Source: Guadua angustifolia
Taxonomy: Eukaryota > Streptophyta > Magnoliopsida > Poales > Poaceae
DNA length: 64,000 nucleotides
Direction of reading: 5' to 3'
NCBI GenBank assembly: GCA_036346375.1
Contig: CM070501.1
Location: 36,848,539-36,912,538, forward strand
In this document: positions 1-12,400 of the stretch, in pieces
Layout of the letters: each line of letters opens with the position of its first letter
Position numbering within the stretch: the stretch's first letter is position 1
Notes under the pieces: model-generated
Database searches by the model: none
What the model was told of the DNA's origin: nothing
Seen by the model: the letters and a program-made list of their open reading frames with translations, nothing else
Position numbers and translations under genes: made by a program

Positions 1-1930
1 GTTGGACTTGGAGCAGGAAAAGCCAATGGAGAAAATAAAGGAGGAAAAGCATTGATGCCATTTCCTAGGGGCTTGTTTGAGACAACAAAGGGAGCAGTTC
101 AAGTGACAAACATGATTCGAACAAGAAGAATCGGTGAAGTAGGTGTGTTGACAACAATAAACTACCTTCAAAGTAGTGTAGTGTTAGAAAGCATTATTTA
201 CATAAAGTTGATTAATAGCCCAACCAGAAGAAACATCGAGAGACAAAACAACATGAATGGTTGTAGGTTGATCAACGGACTGAATGTCTCATCAAAGTCA
301 ACCTTCTCTCTTGAGAAAAACCATGAAGAACCCACCGAACTTTGTAACACTCAAGGGAACCATCGGGTTTGAGTTTATGCTTGAATTTCCATTTGCCAGA
401 GACAATATTAGCATTGGAGGAAGATGGAACTAGATCCCAAGAGTTATTAGTGAGCATTGCTTGGAACTCATCGACCAATGTGGCATGCCAATGTGAGTCT
501 CTGAGAGCATTGCAAACGAACATGGGAATAGAAGAGACAGTGTCAAGGGTGGTGACATGGAGGTTGAGGCGTCCCGTTGTTTTATGTGTTAACCACAACT
601 ATGTTGTGTTGCATAGGTATGAGAGGAAGGAGCAATAGCTGTAGTAGAACATGAGGCTATTGTGCGGGGGTGCGGCACGAGCTGCTACTAGGAAGTCATA
701 GTCTATAGGGAAAGAAGGTACTATGGGCTCTATGGCAAAAGGAAAAATGTTCTTATCAAATGTGACATAGTGGGAGATGAGAATACAATGTGTAGAGAGG
801 TCCACACATCAATAGCCTTTATGGTTTGAGGGATAACCAAGAAAAACACACGGAACAAAGCTAGCAGACAATTTATTTGTCATTGTGGTGGTTGTATTCG
901 GGTGACAAAGACAGTCGAAGACACGGAGATGAGAGTAGGAAAGCTGAACTCCGTGTAGAGCAAAGAAGGATGTTGTTTAGGGTTTTGGTTGGTAGCCAAT
1001 TAAGAAGATATGTAGCAAGGTGAAGTGCTTCTGCCCAAAAGCGAGGTGGCATGCTAGCTGGGAATAGAAGAGTGTGCATAATGTCATTTACCATATAGAT
1101 GGCCTATTCGACTTTGCCAATTTACAACGAGGTGTAAGGATATGAAAAACAAAGTAGTATGCCATGGAGTTAGTAAAAGTATGGAGAATATTGTCATCAA
1201 ATTCACACTCATTATCACAATGAATAGACTGGAGCAGGAGCCAGAATTGAGTGGCAACAAACGCATGGAACATTGATAAATTGGATTACACATCATATTT
1301 GTGTCGTAGGGGAAATGTCTGAAGAAAATGATTGAATCATCAAGAATGACAAGAAAATATTTATAGCCAAAAATGCTCTCTAGCAGGGACATCAAAAAAT
1401 CACAATGATTAAGTTCAAAAGGACAAGCTGCATGACTTCTTTTATGAGGAAAAGGTAATCAAACATGACGACCGAGTTGATAGGCATGGCACAAGGTGTT
1501 GTCATTTATTTGATGATTACGAGGAATAACTCAAGAGTAGCTAAACGGTGTAGTGCACGTTGACCTAGATGATCGAGTCCCGGATGCCAAAGGGAGGTGC
1601 TGTCAGTGGTAGTGGCACATACGGGCGAGGCTGAAGAAGAATTGAAAGGGTAGACGCCCCCATGCTATTGCACCTGTGAATCACGCTCCTAATTGGAAGA
1701 TATTTCAAAGTAAAGCCTTGAGGGTTAAATTCAACAACATAATTGTTGTCAATGGTGAATTGATGAACAAAATTAAGATTTTTAATGTCGCGAGGTGTAA
1801 CAAGAACATTACATAAACAAAGGGGTTGGTGTGGGAAGAAAGAAGGAAGGGAGGCATGGCCGGAGTGAGTGACAGGGAGATGGGAATCATCACCGATAAG
1901 GATATATATCAGGACTCGAATACGCAAATC
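1..1930 (-). mobile_element. Degenerate Ty1/copia pol region, runs off the left edge
   Basis: Minus-strand reading gives pieces of copia polyprotein in the usual order. A pre-integrase-like stretch lies at about 1565-1927. Integrase core pieces follow at 1084-1395 (YKYFLVILDD), then the integrase C-terminal part at 873-1094 (RFWAEALHLATYLLN). The start of reverse transcriptase is at 272-598 (KWKFKHKLKPDG, WVLHGFSQ), followed by VDFDETFS near 285-310. Frames are broken several times and no long ORF survives. The integrase-before-RT order places it in Ty1/copia. It is a dead relic, and its downstream half lies outside the window. Confidence 0.8.
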
Positions 1931-2259
1931 CAGTTTCTCTATGTGTACCGCACTAGTTTAATACACATTAGTGCATACAGTGGTAACATCGATAAAATAT
2001 CACTCCATACATAGCAATTAACTAACAAAGTACCAATTTATTAAAGAGAAAACCAGTGATACTTTATGTTCAAAGTTTACATCGATTTAGTCACACAGGG
2101 CTTAGCACTAATAAATAAGTTGCAGTGAAAAATAAAATTCAATGATGATGATCCATCAACATACCACAAGCAATCGGCTATGGAATGAGACCTAGTCATC
2201 GTGCTCTTCGTAGTACTCATCCTCAAACAATAGGCTAGATTCTCCTTTGTAAGCATCTA
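1931..2259. other. No gene seen
   Basis: AT-rich DNA between the copia relic and the LTR-like block. It may hold more gag remnant, but no frame can be recognised. Confidence 0.4.
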
Positions 2260-3920
2260 GGCCTCTAATTCGTTGATTATGTGGTTTTGGTGATTAATGA
2301 CTCCTAAATGATTGACTAACTTTGCTTTGAGTGTGATTATAATAATTTAGGTATTGATAATGAATATGGATTGTTCTTGGATTTTCATAGATCCCCATGT
2401 ATGCAAATGATGGCAAAGTGCATTCTTCATGAAGATAGGACCTTGTGACTAGAATAATTCAAGGAGTTGAGTATGGATCATTTTAGTTATGTTTTTTTTT
2501 TTTGCTTTGGCCATACTATTAAGGGGATTCAAGGGCTGGTAGCTTGAGCTTGGTTAGGTTATGCAACTAGTTGTGGTGCATACTAGGTGTTTCTAGCTCA
2601 GTTCTGGTGAGAAAGTGTGAAAAATCAAGTCATGAATGAGAGGATCATTAAATTTGAATCAAAATTCAAGCAAGTAGAAAAAATCAACAAATGTGGATTA
2701 TCCAAGTCAAGACATATCATTGAGGTGTGCCATCTCCCTAGAGAGGGTATTTTGTGTATTTCTAAAGATTTACATAGAGGCAGATTGTCTAGTTTGAGAC
2801 GTTCCAATGAGGCATACTATCTCTACAAAAAAGATATTTTACACTTAGGTGTATTATCTTGCTCTATGTGTATTATTGAGGTAGATGATTAGACTTAACT
2901 CGCACCATTGAGGTGTATAATCTCTCTAAAGAGGATATTTTTTATCAAAAGTGAGAGGCGAGTGATTTGGCCCGAGGCGTACCATTGAGGCAGATGATCC
3001 GGGTCAAGGTACCAGTGACCCTACCATTGTTCCAGAGAGATTCCACAGATGTTTTTCAGTGAGGCGGATAATACGATTGAGACAAACAATCTAGCTCGAG
3101 CAGATAATTTGGCTCAAGGTGTATCATCCGACTGAATAACAAATAGTTTTTTGAACCATTGGAATTGAGAAAAAATAAACTAAAGACAGATGATCCAGGC
3201 TACAAACACTTTCTAAAAAATATGTTAAACAACTAGATTTTAAATGAAAAGGCTATATAAGTGGACCATGGGCATTCAAGTTAGCTCTCTTGGGACTCAA
3301 ATTATGTGGCTTGCGTATTGAGAATTTCAAGGTTACTCTAGAGCTTCAAGTTGAGATTTTAAGAGTGAAATGTAGTTTAGGCCTTAGTGTGCATTACTCC
3401 TAGTTGTTTAACTTTGTTGGATTCAAGTGACCTTCTTAATCGTATTACTCTTGGGATTTAGTGATTCCTAGATGGTTTGGATGCATGCTCTAGGTGACCT
3501 TCATAGGAGAAGCTTGTGGAAGACACTAGGAGGGTTGTAAAATTTTGGAGTTCACTTATCCGAAGTGAAGGAGTACCATGAGTTTATTGCTTTGATCCTT
3601 GTGTGGGTTCAAGTTGGAGATGTACTCTTGCGAGAGTTCTCCAACAAGGATTAGGGGATATCACAGAATCTCTAAGACCCGAGTAAAAATTTGGTTCTCT
3701 TATCCCTTTTTATGTTTCTGCATTGACTTTCCTGTCTTTCAATTCCTAGATCTCTAGACTTGTGTCTCTAGACTTGTGTAGGTTTGGATCATAGGTTGCA
3801 AAACTTCACTAGACTTCTGTAGGAGTTTTTTTGGCTACACTAGAGACCTTAGGGGGCTAGAAAAGGTTAGAATTTTAGTTTGGCCATTATCACCTCTTGG
3901 ACATCTGATCCACTTCATCT
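2260..3920 (+). repeat. Probable degenerate solo LTR of a grass LTR retrotransposon
   Basis: The block opens with a phrase typical of one large class of grass LTRs (tggtgattaatgactcc at about 2290). It continues with many short diverged motifs of the type gaggcgtaccattgaggc and agatgatccgg (2720-3200), and ends with an LTR-like tail before 3920. No coding domain is present. The assignment rests on recalled resemblance, not on paired LTRs or a target duplication, so the borders are approximate. Confidence 0.4.
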
Positions 3921-4999
3921 TTCTTCTCCAATCACATAGATTTGACTTTAAAATACATTGTATAGATCAAAAGCATAGCTTCGAGAAACAACATAATAAA
4001 TAATTAATTAGATAAATAGTTATCACCTAGCCCATCAAGTTTAACACATTCATTTCCCCTCCCAGCTTTTGTTTTATAAAAATCTACCTCTTGTGTGAAA
4101 TCCTCGACCATGTCCATGACAACAGATACAGTTATTCGAATAGTTTTAATAACACTCTATAGAGGTTATATAGCTTTCCCCATGAGGCACGATCATCTCA
4201 TATTAAGACACGATAAACACATTTCCTTTGGTCTATGGCACAGAAATCATGACAAGTCATTTCATAAACTCCTCCTTGACATTGACTCTACTGATAAGTC
4301 TGATCCTCACCTCCCACTCCTTACATAGCACAAGAGAGATGGAAAAGAGATTCACTATTGGATTTGACAACGAGAGCTAATTAGCCCTCATAAGCAGCTA
4401 AACCCTCCACCTTATGTGCTAAGCCCAACCTACCACCTGAGGTATTAATGCCGAAACTCAGCAACTCACTAAACCAGGCCCTTCCTTAGAGCATTTGGTT
4501 GTACGATGGGGCTCAATTCAATGACACATAAAGTGAAGCCCTTAATTGACAAGGGCGAAACTATCCTAATTGACTAACCTACATGAAGATCACATTTCTG
4601 ATGCACACAACATGATCAAACAGTACTTTCCTTCACCCCGGTCTAAATCATTTATCCATGGATTGATTTTAAGGTGCAACATATGCCATCAACATAACAC
4701 ACAGTGCACATAGTTATTCACAAAATAATTTCATATATCATTAGTCATGTGTAACTGGTATTCCAAATTGATATCAATAACCTATCGTGACCAAGCAAGA
4801 CTAAACCAACTCACATTGTTTCCACAATAGTGACCAGCTAATAGTTAATCATCCTAGGGTGACAAATGATTCAGGGCATACAAGTAATCAAGATGCATAT
4901 ATGAGCAACTAGGTATTAGGTACCCCCATGTGAGGTTGATATAAAATCAGCATGCAAGTATAATAAAGCAAAGTAGCTTTCTAAAATTGGGTTTCATAT
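3921..4999. other. No gene seen; probable retroelement debris
   Basis: No long ORF, no inverted ends and no recognisable protein were found. The position between the LTR-like block and a copia gag piece suggests leader or gag debris, but this is only inference. Confidence 0.3.
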
Positions 5000-5001
5000 T
5001 A

Positions 5002-5268
5002 TCAAAGTACAACTTTCCTTGCTAGAACGAGTCTAGCTAGAACTCGACATTGGTGCTCTTGGGCAGAGAGGAGGTTACGTGGTAAGTGAGGGTGAACTTG
5101 CCAAAGGCAACCATGACAAGGTTTGCGCCACTTCGCATGGTTAGACGCCTTGATGTCAAGGACAATGGGAACCAATGAGCAAAAGGATGCAACGGTGATG
5201 ACTTGTGCCCATAGTTTGGCATTGAGGTTGGAGGGAGCACCATCACCCATGGCTAGGAGATGGCACAT
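5002..5268 (-). pseudogene. Fragment of Ty1/copia gag N-terminus
   Basis: Two overlapping minus frames together show the usual copia gag opening: PIVLDIKASNHAKWR in one frame, then a piece in the next frame with VMVAFGKFTLTYHV. The frame switch shows a small indel. The fragment has the same orientation as the pol relic at 1-1930. It may be the 5' end of that same element, separated from it by the LTR-like block. Confidence 0.5.
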
Positions 5269-5357
5269 GGGAGGGAGGGAGGTAGGGAGAGCAGTGGAAA
5301 GGAGGAAGGTAGAAGTATGCTAGCAAAGTGAGACGTGTGTTGATTGGTGTCAAGGGT

Positions 5358-5910
5358 AGGGGTGAAAATGGGCCAGATATTTCTTACTCAATTTGGAGCC
5401 AGATCTGGTTGGGCCAAAATTTAGGAAGGGATTTAACTATCTAGTCGGATCGGAGACGAGATCCAAACAGTTGAATCCGGATTCGAGATCGGATTCGAAG
5501 CGTTTAAAATCCAGTAAATACAGGGCGGGATCCGAATACTGGGTTTTTTCTATTCAGATATCCGGCAAGGCCCGGCCGATTCATTACGTGTTTTCCATAG
5601 TAGCCCATTGATCTGGACAATTAGTTGGTTTTATTGATCTTCAAGTAGCTTATTCTTTCTATGATGTCTATTAGGCTTTATTGATATATAACTTGCTATT
5701 ATGGTAATGTACTGATATGGTTAATTCAACATATATTACTCTATACATGCGCGTATTATGCGTATACTTTATCCGTTACTGATCTGAATCCGTCAAGTAT
5801 CCGTCCCGCGTTCGTATCCCGAATAACCTAGATTCATATATGTATTTGGAAAAAATGGGTTAAGATACAGAAAGAGCAATATCCACCTATATCTCATCTG
5901 TTTTCACCCG
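5358..5910. mobile_element. Old non-autonomous hAT-like element
   Basis: The left end reads taggggtgaaaatggg and the right end (about 5895-5910) reads ctgttttcacccg, an imperfect inverted match. The interior has the ggatccgaa and gatatccg words common in this grass family. The bases before the left end (5350-5357, gtcaaggg) resemble those after the right end (agcaagag) only loosely, so a decayed 8-bp duplication is possible but unproven. No transposase is encoded. Confidence 0.5.
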
Positions 5911-6110
5911 GAGCAAGAGGGCTATGATACGATAAAAGGTTTTGGAGAAAACCACACAATCGATGGCATTCCATTTATCAATATTCGTAGTGCACATCAT
6001 ATCTGATCCGTTTTCGCCTGGAGCAAGAGGGCTATGATATGATAAAAGGTTTTAGAGAAAAGCGACACAATTGATGGTGTTCCATTTATCAATATTCGTA
6101 GTGCACATCA
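5891..6110. repeat. Two-copy 110-bp tandem duplication
   Basis: Positions 5891-6000 and 6001-6110 align without gaps over 110 bases with roughly a dozen substitutions. Both copies run from the hAT-like right end through gagcaagagggctatgat to gtagtgcacatca. The unit begins inside the hAT-like terminus and continues into flanking DNA, so the duplication is younger than that insertion. Confidence 0.9.
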
Positions 6111-6515
6111 ATTATTACAATAAGGAAAGTACTTACAATCAAAAAACATGCCCTTTACAGCCAATCATGATTGATCACAGGCAATCATGCCTAATATACA
6201 CCTAACAATCCAGTCCGACCGCGCATCCGGTTGCCGCGCGCCATTCGCGCTCATGCCCAACGACCGACGTTGACGCCTCGCTTTTCACGAGTACTAGAAG
6301 ATACGGTGGCGTTATCCATCAGATGATGAACGTCGCTCAAGTTTCGTTCGCCGGCCCCAGCACAGCTAGCTCCAAGGAGCCTGCATCCCATTCAATCGAT
6401 CGATCGATCCGTCTACGTATCGGCATCACATCAGTACCGCGCGGGGCCGGGGCAGCAAGGCCAGATCACGCCGGTCGCTTTTGGAGATTCGACAGTCTCC
6501 TTATCAGGGCGCGGG

Positions 6516-6550
<35 letters not shown>

Positions 6551-7237
6551 TATCCTGCTTCAGAAACCTCCTACACGGCCGGCGTCGCCGCATCGACGAT
6601 GACGGGTGCTCGTGCCCGTGCCAAAGGCGCCAAATGATGGCCTGTCCGCGATCATGCTAGCTGGCTGTGACAGATCGTCTCTCAGTCTCAACAAGGTAAA
6701 CGATGTCAGGTGGTTTTCGTGCGGCCGCTGCGCGTTTAACGACATACAAGACGTGCTCAGGTGGGGTAATAAAGACATCGATTCAGTTAGGCCTCGTAGG
6801 ATCAAGATCCCGCTGCATCCGCCACTAGATTGGCCGGTTACCTGTCAGAAATTCAGGATACCCACGTACATGGGTCTAATCTACGGACGAGATACAACGA
6901 TTAATTCTTTCAAGTTCGCAGAAAACAAAGAAATATCACGAGAAGTTTGTGTGTGTGTGCTTGTGTGTTTGGTTTATCTCAAGATCCTAATGATTTACAC
7001 GTTCGTGTCTGAGCTAACTAGAGGATATGATCCTGCCGAAAAAATATATATAGGATCTATTTGCTTCAACACGGACGGGTACGGGTACGTATTTGTTGAA
7101 ATAGATCAGAGCAACACGGATATGGACAGTTTACGTATCATGACGGGCCGACAAAGTTTTTAGATAAGCCAATCTGACCCAACAAAAGAGTTTCCTTGGG
7201 CCAGACAATTTTAGGTATGGACCGAATCTAGCCGTTG
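6111..7237. other. No supported gene; moderately GC-rich segment
   Basis: Mixed composition, with a GC-richer part at 6200-6800. Open frames of up to 185 codons exist (for example 6606-7163, +) but show no domain or splice structure that I recognise. I treat the segment as intergenic. Confidence 0.4.
6519..6548. repeat. (AT)15 microsatellite
   Basis: Fifteen uninterrupted AT dinucleotides. Confidence 0.97.
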
Positions 7238-8959
7238 TCATTGGCTGGTCAGACACGCGCCAACAAGTTGGTTAAAACGCAATCCGCTACAGATGTAGAC
7301 CACAATTCTCAGTACCTCAATGGATGCCAATTTGGTAAGACACGTCGCGAAAGTGTTTTTTAGCCGATGGAAACTGCAAATTTGTGGAAATTTACTGGCG
7401 GACACTACTCTCTGCCAAAACACTACAAAATCATGTTTATTTGTTGGTATACATTGATTTTTTTTTAATGCTAGCGTGTGTTTAAATAGATAGATGGTCA
7501 CGAATTTGTAGTCCATACGCTAATTGTCATTTTAGTGGTATGTCTCCGCAAATGGCAACCAAGCGCAGCATCCTGTAGTCAATTTTGCTTAATTAAAAGT
7601 AACTATATCTTGAACTTTGGGAAAGGCCATCCTATAAAAATACTTTATATCTGTTTGCATCAAGATTTGGAAGAGATGGTCAAAATTATCAAGATAAGAG
7701 TTGATGTATCATAGCCATCATCCGTTATGGAAAGATATCCGAGATTTTTTTTGTTATGATTGATATTTTAGAAAAAGTTGTACGGGATCAAACAGATATG
7801 GATTATGTTTTTGCAGTGTGTTGAGAAAGGATACGATCGGTCGATAGCTATAAAAGTTGATCAAGGACAAGCGGAAAAGGGCAACACAATCCAATCAACT
7901 AACACGTTATTTTTGTCTACTTTTCTGTTATTTAGGAGTAGCTTTGTAACTTAAATTCTCCCTTATAATCCGATTTGATCAATAAAGTTGCGCACCGTCG
8001 ATTGTTAGTCATTTTCGATTACACCAATCAGGTTTGATTTTTCTTTGATCTTGTTGCGCATCGCTTTTTTCGGGAAAGATCTACCTTTACCCCCTGATTA
8101 GCCCTAATCGGCTGATTAGTTTTATCATTACCCTTGGTTTGATCGGCTTTTAGCTGATTAGATCTAAGTTGATTGTTTTGTTAGATTGGCTTTAAGTATA
8201 TTCTGTTAGAATAATGACGCGCAAAACATATGAGGAAGATCGAATCATAAAGAACAAGAGACACGGATTTAACGTGGAAACCCTTGCGAGAAAAAACCAC
8301 GGGTGCCGGCTGGCGAAGAACTTAAATATTTTTCTGGAGAGTTACAAAACGCTGGGAACAAATCGCCCCAAGCGGCTTACAATGAGGAATATATAGATGG
8401 TGGTGACCTAGGTCTAACTTGGAAACCGCTGCATAACTGATCCATATTGCCCCAAACCTACTGGCAACGGGCCTACGCTACGCTCCGGCAGAAGTTGGCC
8501 TTATCTTTAAATTTGGATCATCAATTTAACATATTCTAGTTTTTCCTTACCGATTGCAGGTTCAAATCAGCTGGCACGCCTTAAATTGTAAAACCCAACG
8601 TTCGTCCGGTGTGTTGTTGTGCCGATAAACCTTACTTTAAATTTTTAGCGCCAACAATATCTTAAACCAAGTAGGGATTTTTACTTTCCCGGGTGATATA
8701 AAAGTTTGTGATGGTGTTGATAGTCATTGTTACATCTCAAATGTACATGAAGTATTGAGAGGCAGACAACAGACTATTACGCTTCTCTTTGTGAAGCATA
8801 CCGTATTGAACTACCAACCACATTACCGTAATAATTTACATTTTGTTCGTGGTTCTCCAGCAGCTATACTTCTTGAACAGCGGAAGGAAAAGAGAAATTT
8901 TATGGTGTCTTATACTGGTAGTATACAATAGTTAGTAAAAATTAAATCTAACTATTTGT
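7238..8959. repeat. Unclassified dispersed-repeat DNA, no gene
   Basis: No long ORF. The stretch 7840-8690 has the feel of retroelement non-coding DNA: gattag and gctgattag words at 8090-8170, and a conserved-looking segment with ttaacgtggaaacccttgcg at 8268. No LTR pair, primer-binding site or target duplication was found, so the class stays open. Confidence 0.3.
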
Positions 8960-9383
8960 TAAGGATGTATTTGGTTGGTGGGATGAGGTTGAATGGGATG
9001 GGATGGTCATATACCATTTGGTTTCATTATTTTTTGTGCATAGAATGGTTCAGCACATACAGAGAATATTTTTCAAATTTGTATCTCACGATCTAGGATG
9101 AGATAGTTCCATTAAATAAATACTAGTAGGAAAGAATGAAAGATCTACGTCGAATTCAGTATATCATAAAAGAGCTCAAGGAAAATAAGGAGAATGAGCA
9201 CACACCTTTCATTCAGAACTTTACTCATGTGCAAGCAAAGCTTGATGATTTGGATCGTCTATAGTGTTCAAGGGTACAACCATGATGCAATTCAGGAGTT
9301 CAGTATTTGTAACGGAAGAATCTTCTGCAGTACAAGCAGTTCAGTATTTGTAACTGAAGAATCTTCGATGCGCGCACCATCTT
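8960..9383. other. MITE-like start and short direct repeat, no gene
   Basis: The stretch 8960-9010 (gtatttggttggtgggatg) resembles a MITE end, but no partner end was found. A 27-bp direct repeat with one mismatch sits at 9299-9325 and 9340-9366. The LINE inserted just downstream of it. Confidence 0.4.
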
Positions 9384-9398
9384 AAATTCTGAACGATT
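9384..9398. repeat. 5' target-site duplication of the LINE
   Basis: The 15 bases aaattctgaacgatt recur at 21487-21501, directly after the 3' poly(A). The first three A residues of the right copy cannot be told from the tail. Such a duplication is the expected product of target-primed reverse transcription. Confidence 0.9.
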
Positions 9399-9453
9399 GA
9401 GCTAGGTTGAGTTTTCAAGATACTAGAGCTACAGAGCAAAAGAGCTCTCGTCC

Positions 9454-12400
9454 ATGGAGTCGCCCCCCCCACTACAGCCCCCCTCCGACCCAGATCCCGT
9501 CCATCCCACCCACAAATCAGCCAAAAAAACCACAGATCCAACTCCCACGCAAGTCGATCTACCACCCACATACCGGGATTCGCTTCAAATCACTCGAGAT
9601 GTTCCGAAATTGGGTGGCCAGGCGGTGCCCGATGCGAGGGGCTGCACGATGGTTTGGGCGAAGGATCCTTCTTCTTCGTCATGCCTACATTCTCCGGCCG
9701 GCCTTCTTCTTCGGCACCGGCCTTCGTCAGGGTGTCAAGTCCAAGGTGAAGTTAAAGCGCTTCAACACAAGCTGGCGTTCCAGGATGCAAAGTCAGAGCA
9801 CCATTCAATAGGGAGAAAGGAGGCAATGCCAAATCAACTCATCTTTCAACCGGCGGACACGCAAAGCATTCAAACCCCAAGTTCAGGGCAATATTCATTG
9901 GCAGCAGATGAAGTGGCGATTCAGAAAACCAGGATTCCAGCCTCTCATAAGGAAAAATGGATGCAGGGAGAGGAGTTTGGGGCTCGAGGGTTCAACTCGC
10001 CTCCCCGCAGTCCCAGCAGGCCCCAGATTGAAAGTCAGCAGCCATTCAAGGGATCTGTCACGACGAATTCATTTGGGATCCAAGACGGGCGCAGCAATGT
10101 CCAGGACACCATGATACCCGGTGTTCCTGATGCAGAAGAGGATGGATGGACCCGGGTCAAATCCCAGTATTGGTGGCGGAAAAAGCGGTCGCATTCATCA
10201 CCAGCAGACCATGCAGTTCAAAAGGCAGACGTATTGAGCATCAGGAGGCAGACGCATTCAACTCCAGTAGGCCATCCGGAACAACAAATCTCAAATCGCA
10301 GCGGTGCAGACTTCTTCAAACAGAAACTGAAAGGGAAATGTTATAATTGCTTTTCACCAGAACATGTTGCCGGTTTCTGCGACGAGCCGGTAAGGTGCTG
10401 GCGATGTCTCCACTCTGGGCACAAAGCCTCTAATTGCCGAAGAAGTAAAATCATCAGACAAGACGCATATAGGTCCAGCCGGGGCTCATTCGGGACCGCT
10501 CAAGTTTCATATAAAGCTGGAAAACGCCTCCGGGAGACCACCGCTCAAAGGCAACAGCTCTCAACAGACCACATAAAACCACCCTTCTTCCACAGCAAAT
10601 CCTACTGCGACATTGTCCGAGGCGGAGGCGGAATGGTGGCGAGGTACCCAGGTGACCCTAGGGCCAGGCCGGCGAGAGCCTCTTGTACCATCTCGGCTAC
10701 TGGGGCGATAAAACGCCGCCGTGACGAGATCATTGACAGGGCTGCCGTGTGCTGGTATGAGGGGAATAGCCATGAGGTCGAGGCGTACATGGTGGGCGAC
10801 ATGCTACGCGACAGACTCAACCTCGGCCATGGTGATTTTCAACTTGTCAAGCACTACCCGGAGCAATTCTTAATCATCTTTGCAGAGGCAGCAGTCAGAA
10901 GGAGGGCAGTGAACATCGCAGCGGTGTCATATCGGGGCCGCGACTTTAAGTTTGCAGCATGGTCCGAGCAAAGGTACGCCACGAATGTGAACTTTGAGTT
11001 CCATGTCAAGGTTCGTGTGGAAGGTGTTCCGGTTCATTGCTGGAATGAAGAGGTGGCGGCAAGGGCGTTGGGTCCGGCCTGCGCGATTCACTTTGTGCAG
11101 GAGAGTACCAGGCGCCGGGAGCGCACAAGATCCTTTGATTTATGGGCATGGTGCTCAGACCCATGTGCGATTCCAAAGGAAGTCAGCTTGACGGTCTTGG
11201 AGCCTGACAGAGAGCGCCCTCCAGCTGACTCCCCTCTCTTTCAGGCGCCACCATCTCATGACGACCCTTCCGACATGAAGAGAGGACAAGTGTACAACCT
11301 CCGGAACCATCTGGAGATAGTGGATGATCTCTCCTTCCTCCGCGGCCGTGGTGGTTTGGGTGACCCTCCCAACCGCAAACAACACCGTGAGTTCGTATGG
11401 GCTTACGGCGCTCCCGACGAAGCGGGGGAGCGACGGGGACGTGGGGAGCTGGACAATGGCAGAGACAGCGGTCGACACCGACATTACGACGACCACGACG
11501 GCGACGACAACAGCCGCGGCGACCGCCACCGCAATACGCGCCGGGACCGCAGCGTCTCCAGCTGGGTGCGCAGCTCGAGGTGCAGGGGAGGGGCGGGGGA
11601 CTGCTACAGTTCCTCTTGGCGCAGCCCCGCGGGAGCACCTTCAAGACGCTACCGGAAGGGGTCGCCGCCCCAAAAGCACACGCAGATGTCGCCCCAACAG
11701 CAGATGCACAAGTCGGTCATCACCAACAGTCCCATGCCAAACAAGTCTGAGCAAAAGATCACGGCGCAAGAGAAGTCAACTCATGACAAGAGGAGGAGGG
11801 TGACCTTTGCCGATCCGCCCATCACCGATCGGAACTGGAAGCACCCGGGAAAGGGGGGTCCTCACATCTGCATGGTGCCTAAAGCGCAAATGGGGGTGCA
11901 GCACCAATTGTCGCCCCAACATAGAGCCTCCTCATATTCGGCTGTGTGTCCTGAGATTTCTTTGCATGAACAACATGATAAGGAGGTGCCCAACGCCACA
12001 ATTGAACAAACGCAAAACTACCATCATCAAGTTTCCCTACTTTCATTGCCCCACAATAATGCATCCACAAATCAGCTCGTGAGCCAAGACTCCCTGACAC
12101 AGGAACAGACTGATAAGGCGCTTCCTAGTAATAGCAGCACTCCCACACAACAGATCCTGAATGGTGACTCAACAACCCAACATGAGATTAATGCAGAACC
12201 TAGTAACTATCGGATTTTAGTACAGAAACTACAAACACCCCAATTCCCAGTAGGCATTCTCCAGACCACGCAATTCACTGGAACAACAGAGCCTACAGGC
12301 CACCCATCTACCCCTCAGCACCAGCTGTCGCCCCAATTTAGAGCCTCCTCATATTCTGTGGGGTGTCCTGAGATTTCTTTGCATGAACAACTTGATAAGG

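Noticed and set aside
6519..6548. (AT)15 run considered as an origin or regulatory element
   Set aside because: A plain microsatellite explains it; nothing around it suggests another role.
6606..7163. 185-codon plus-strand frame
   Set aside because: No recognisable domain, no promoter or splice support; composition changes within it.
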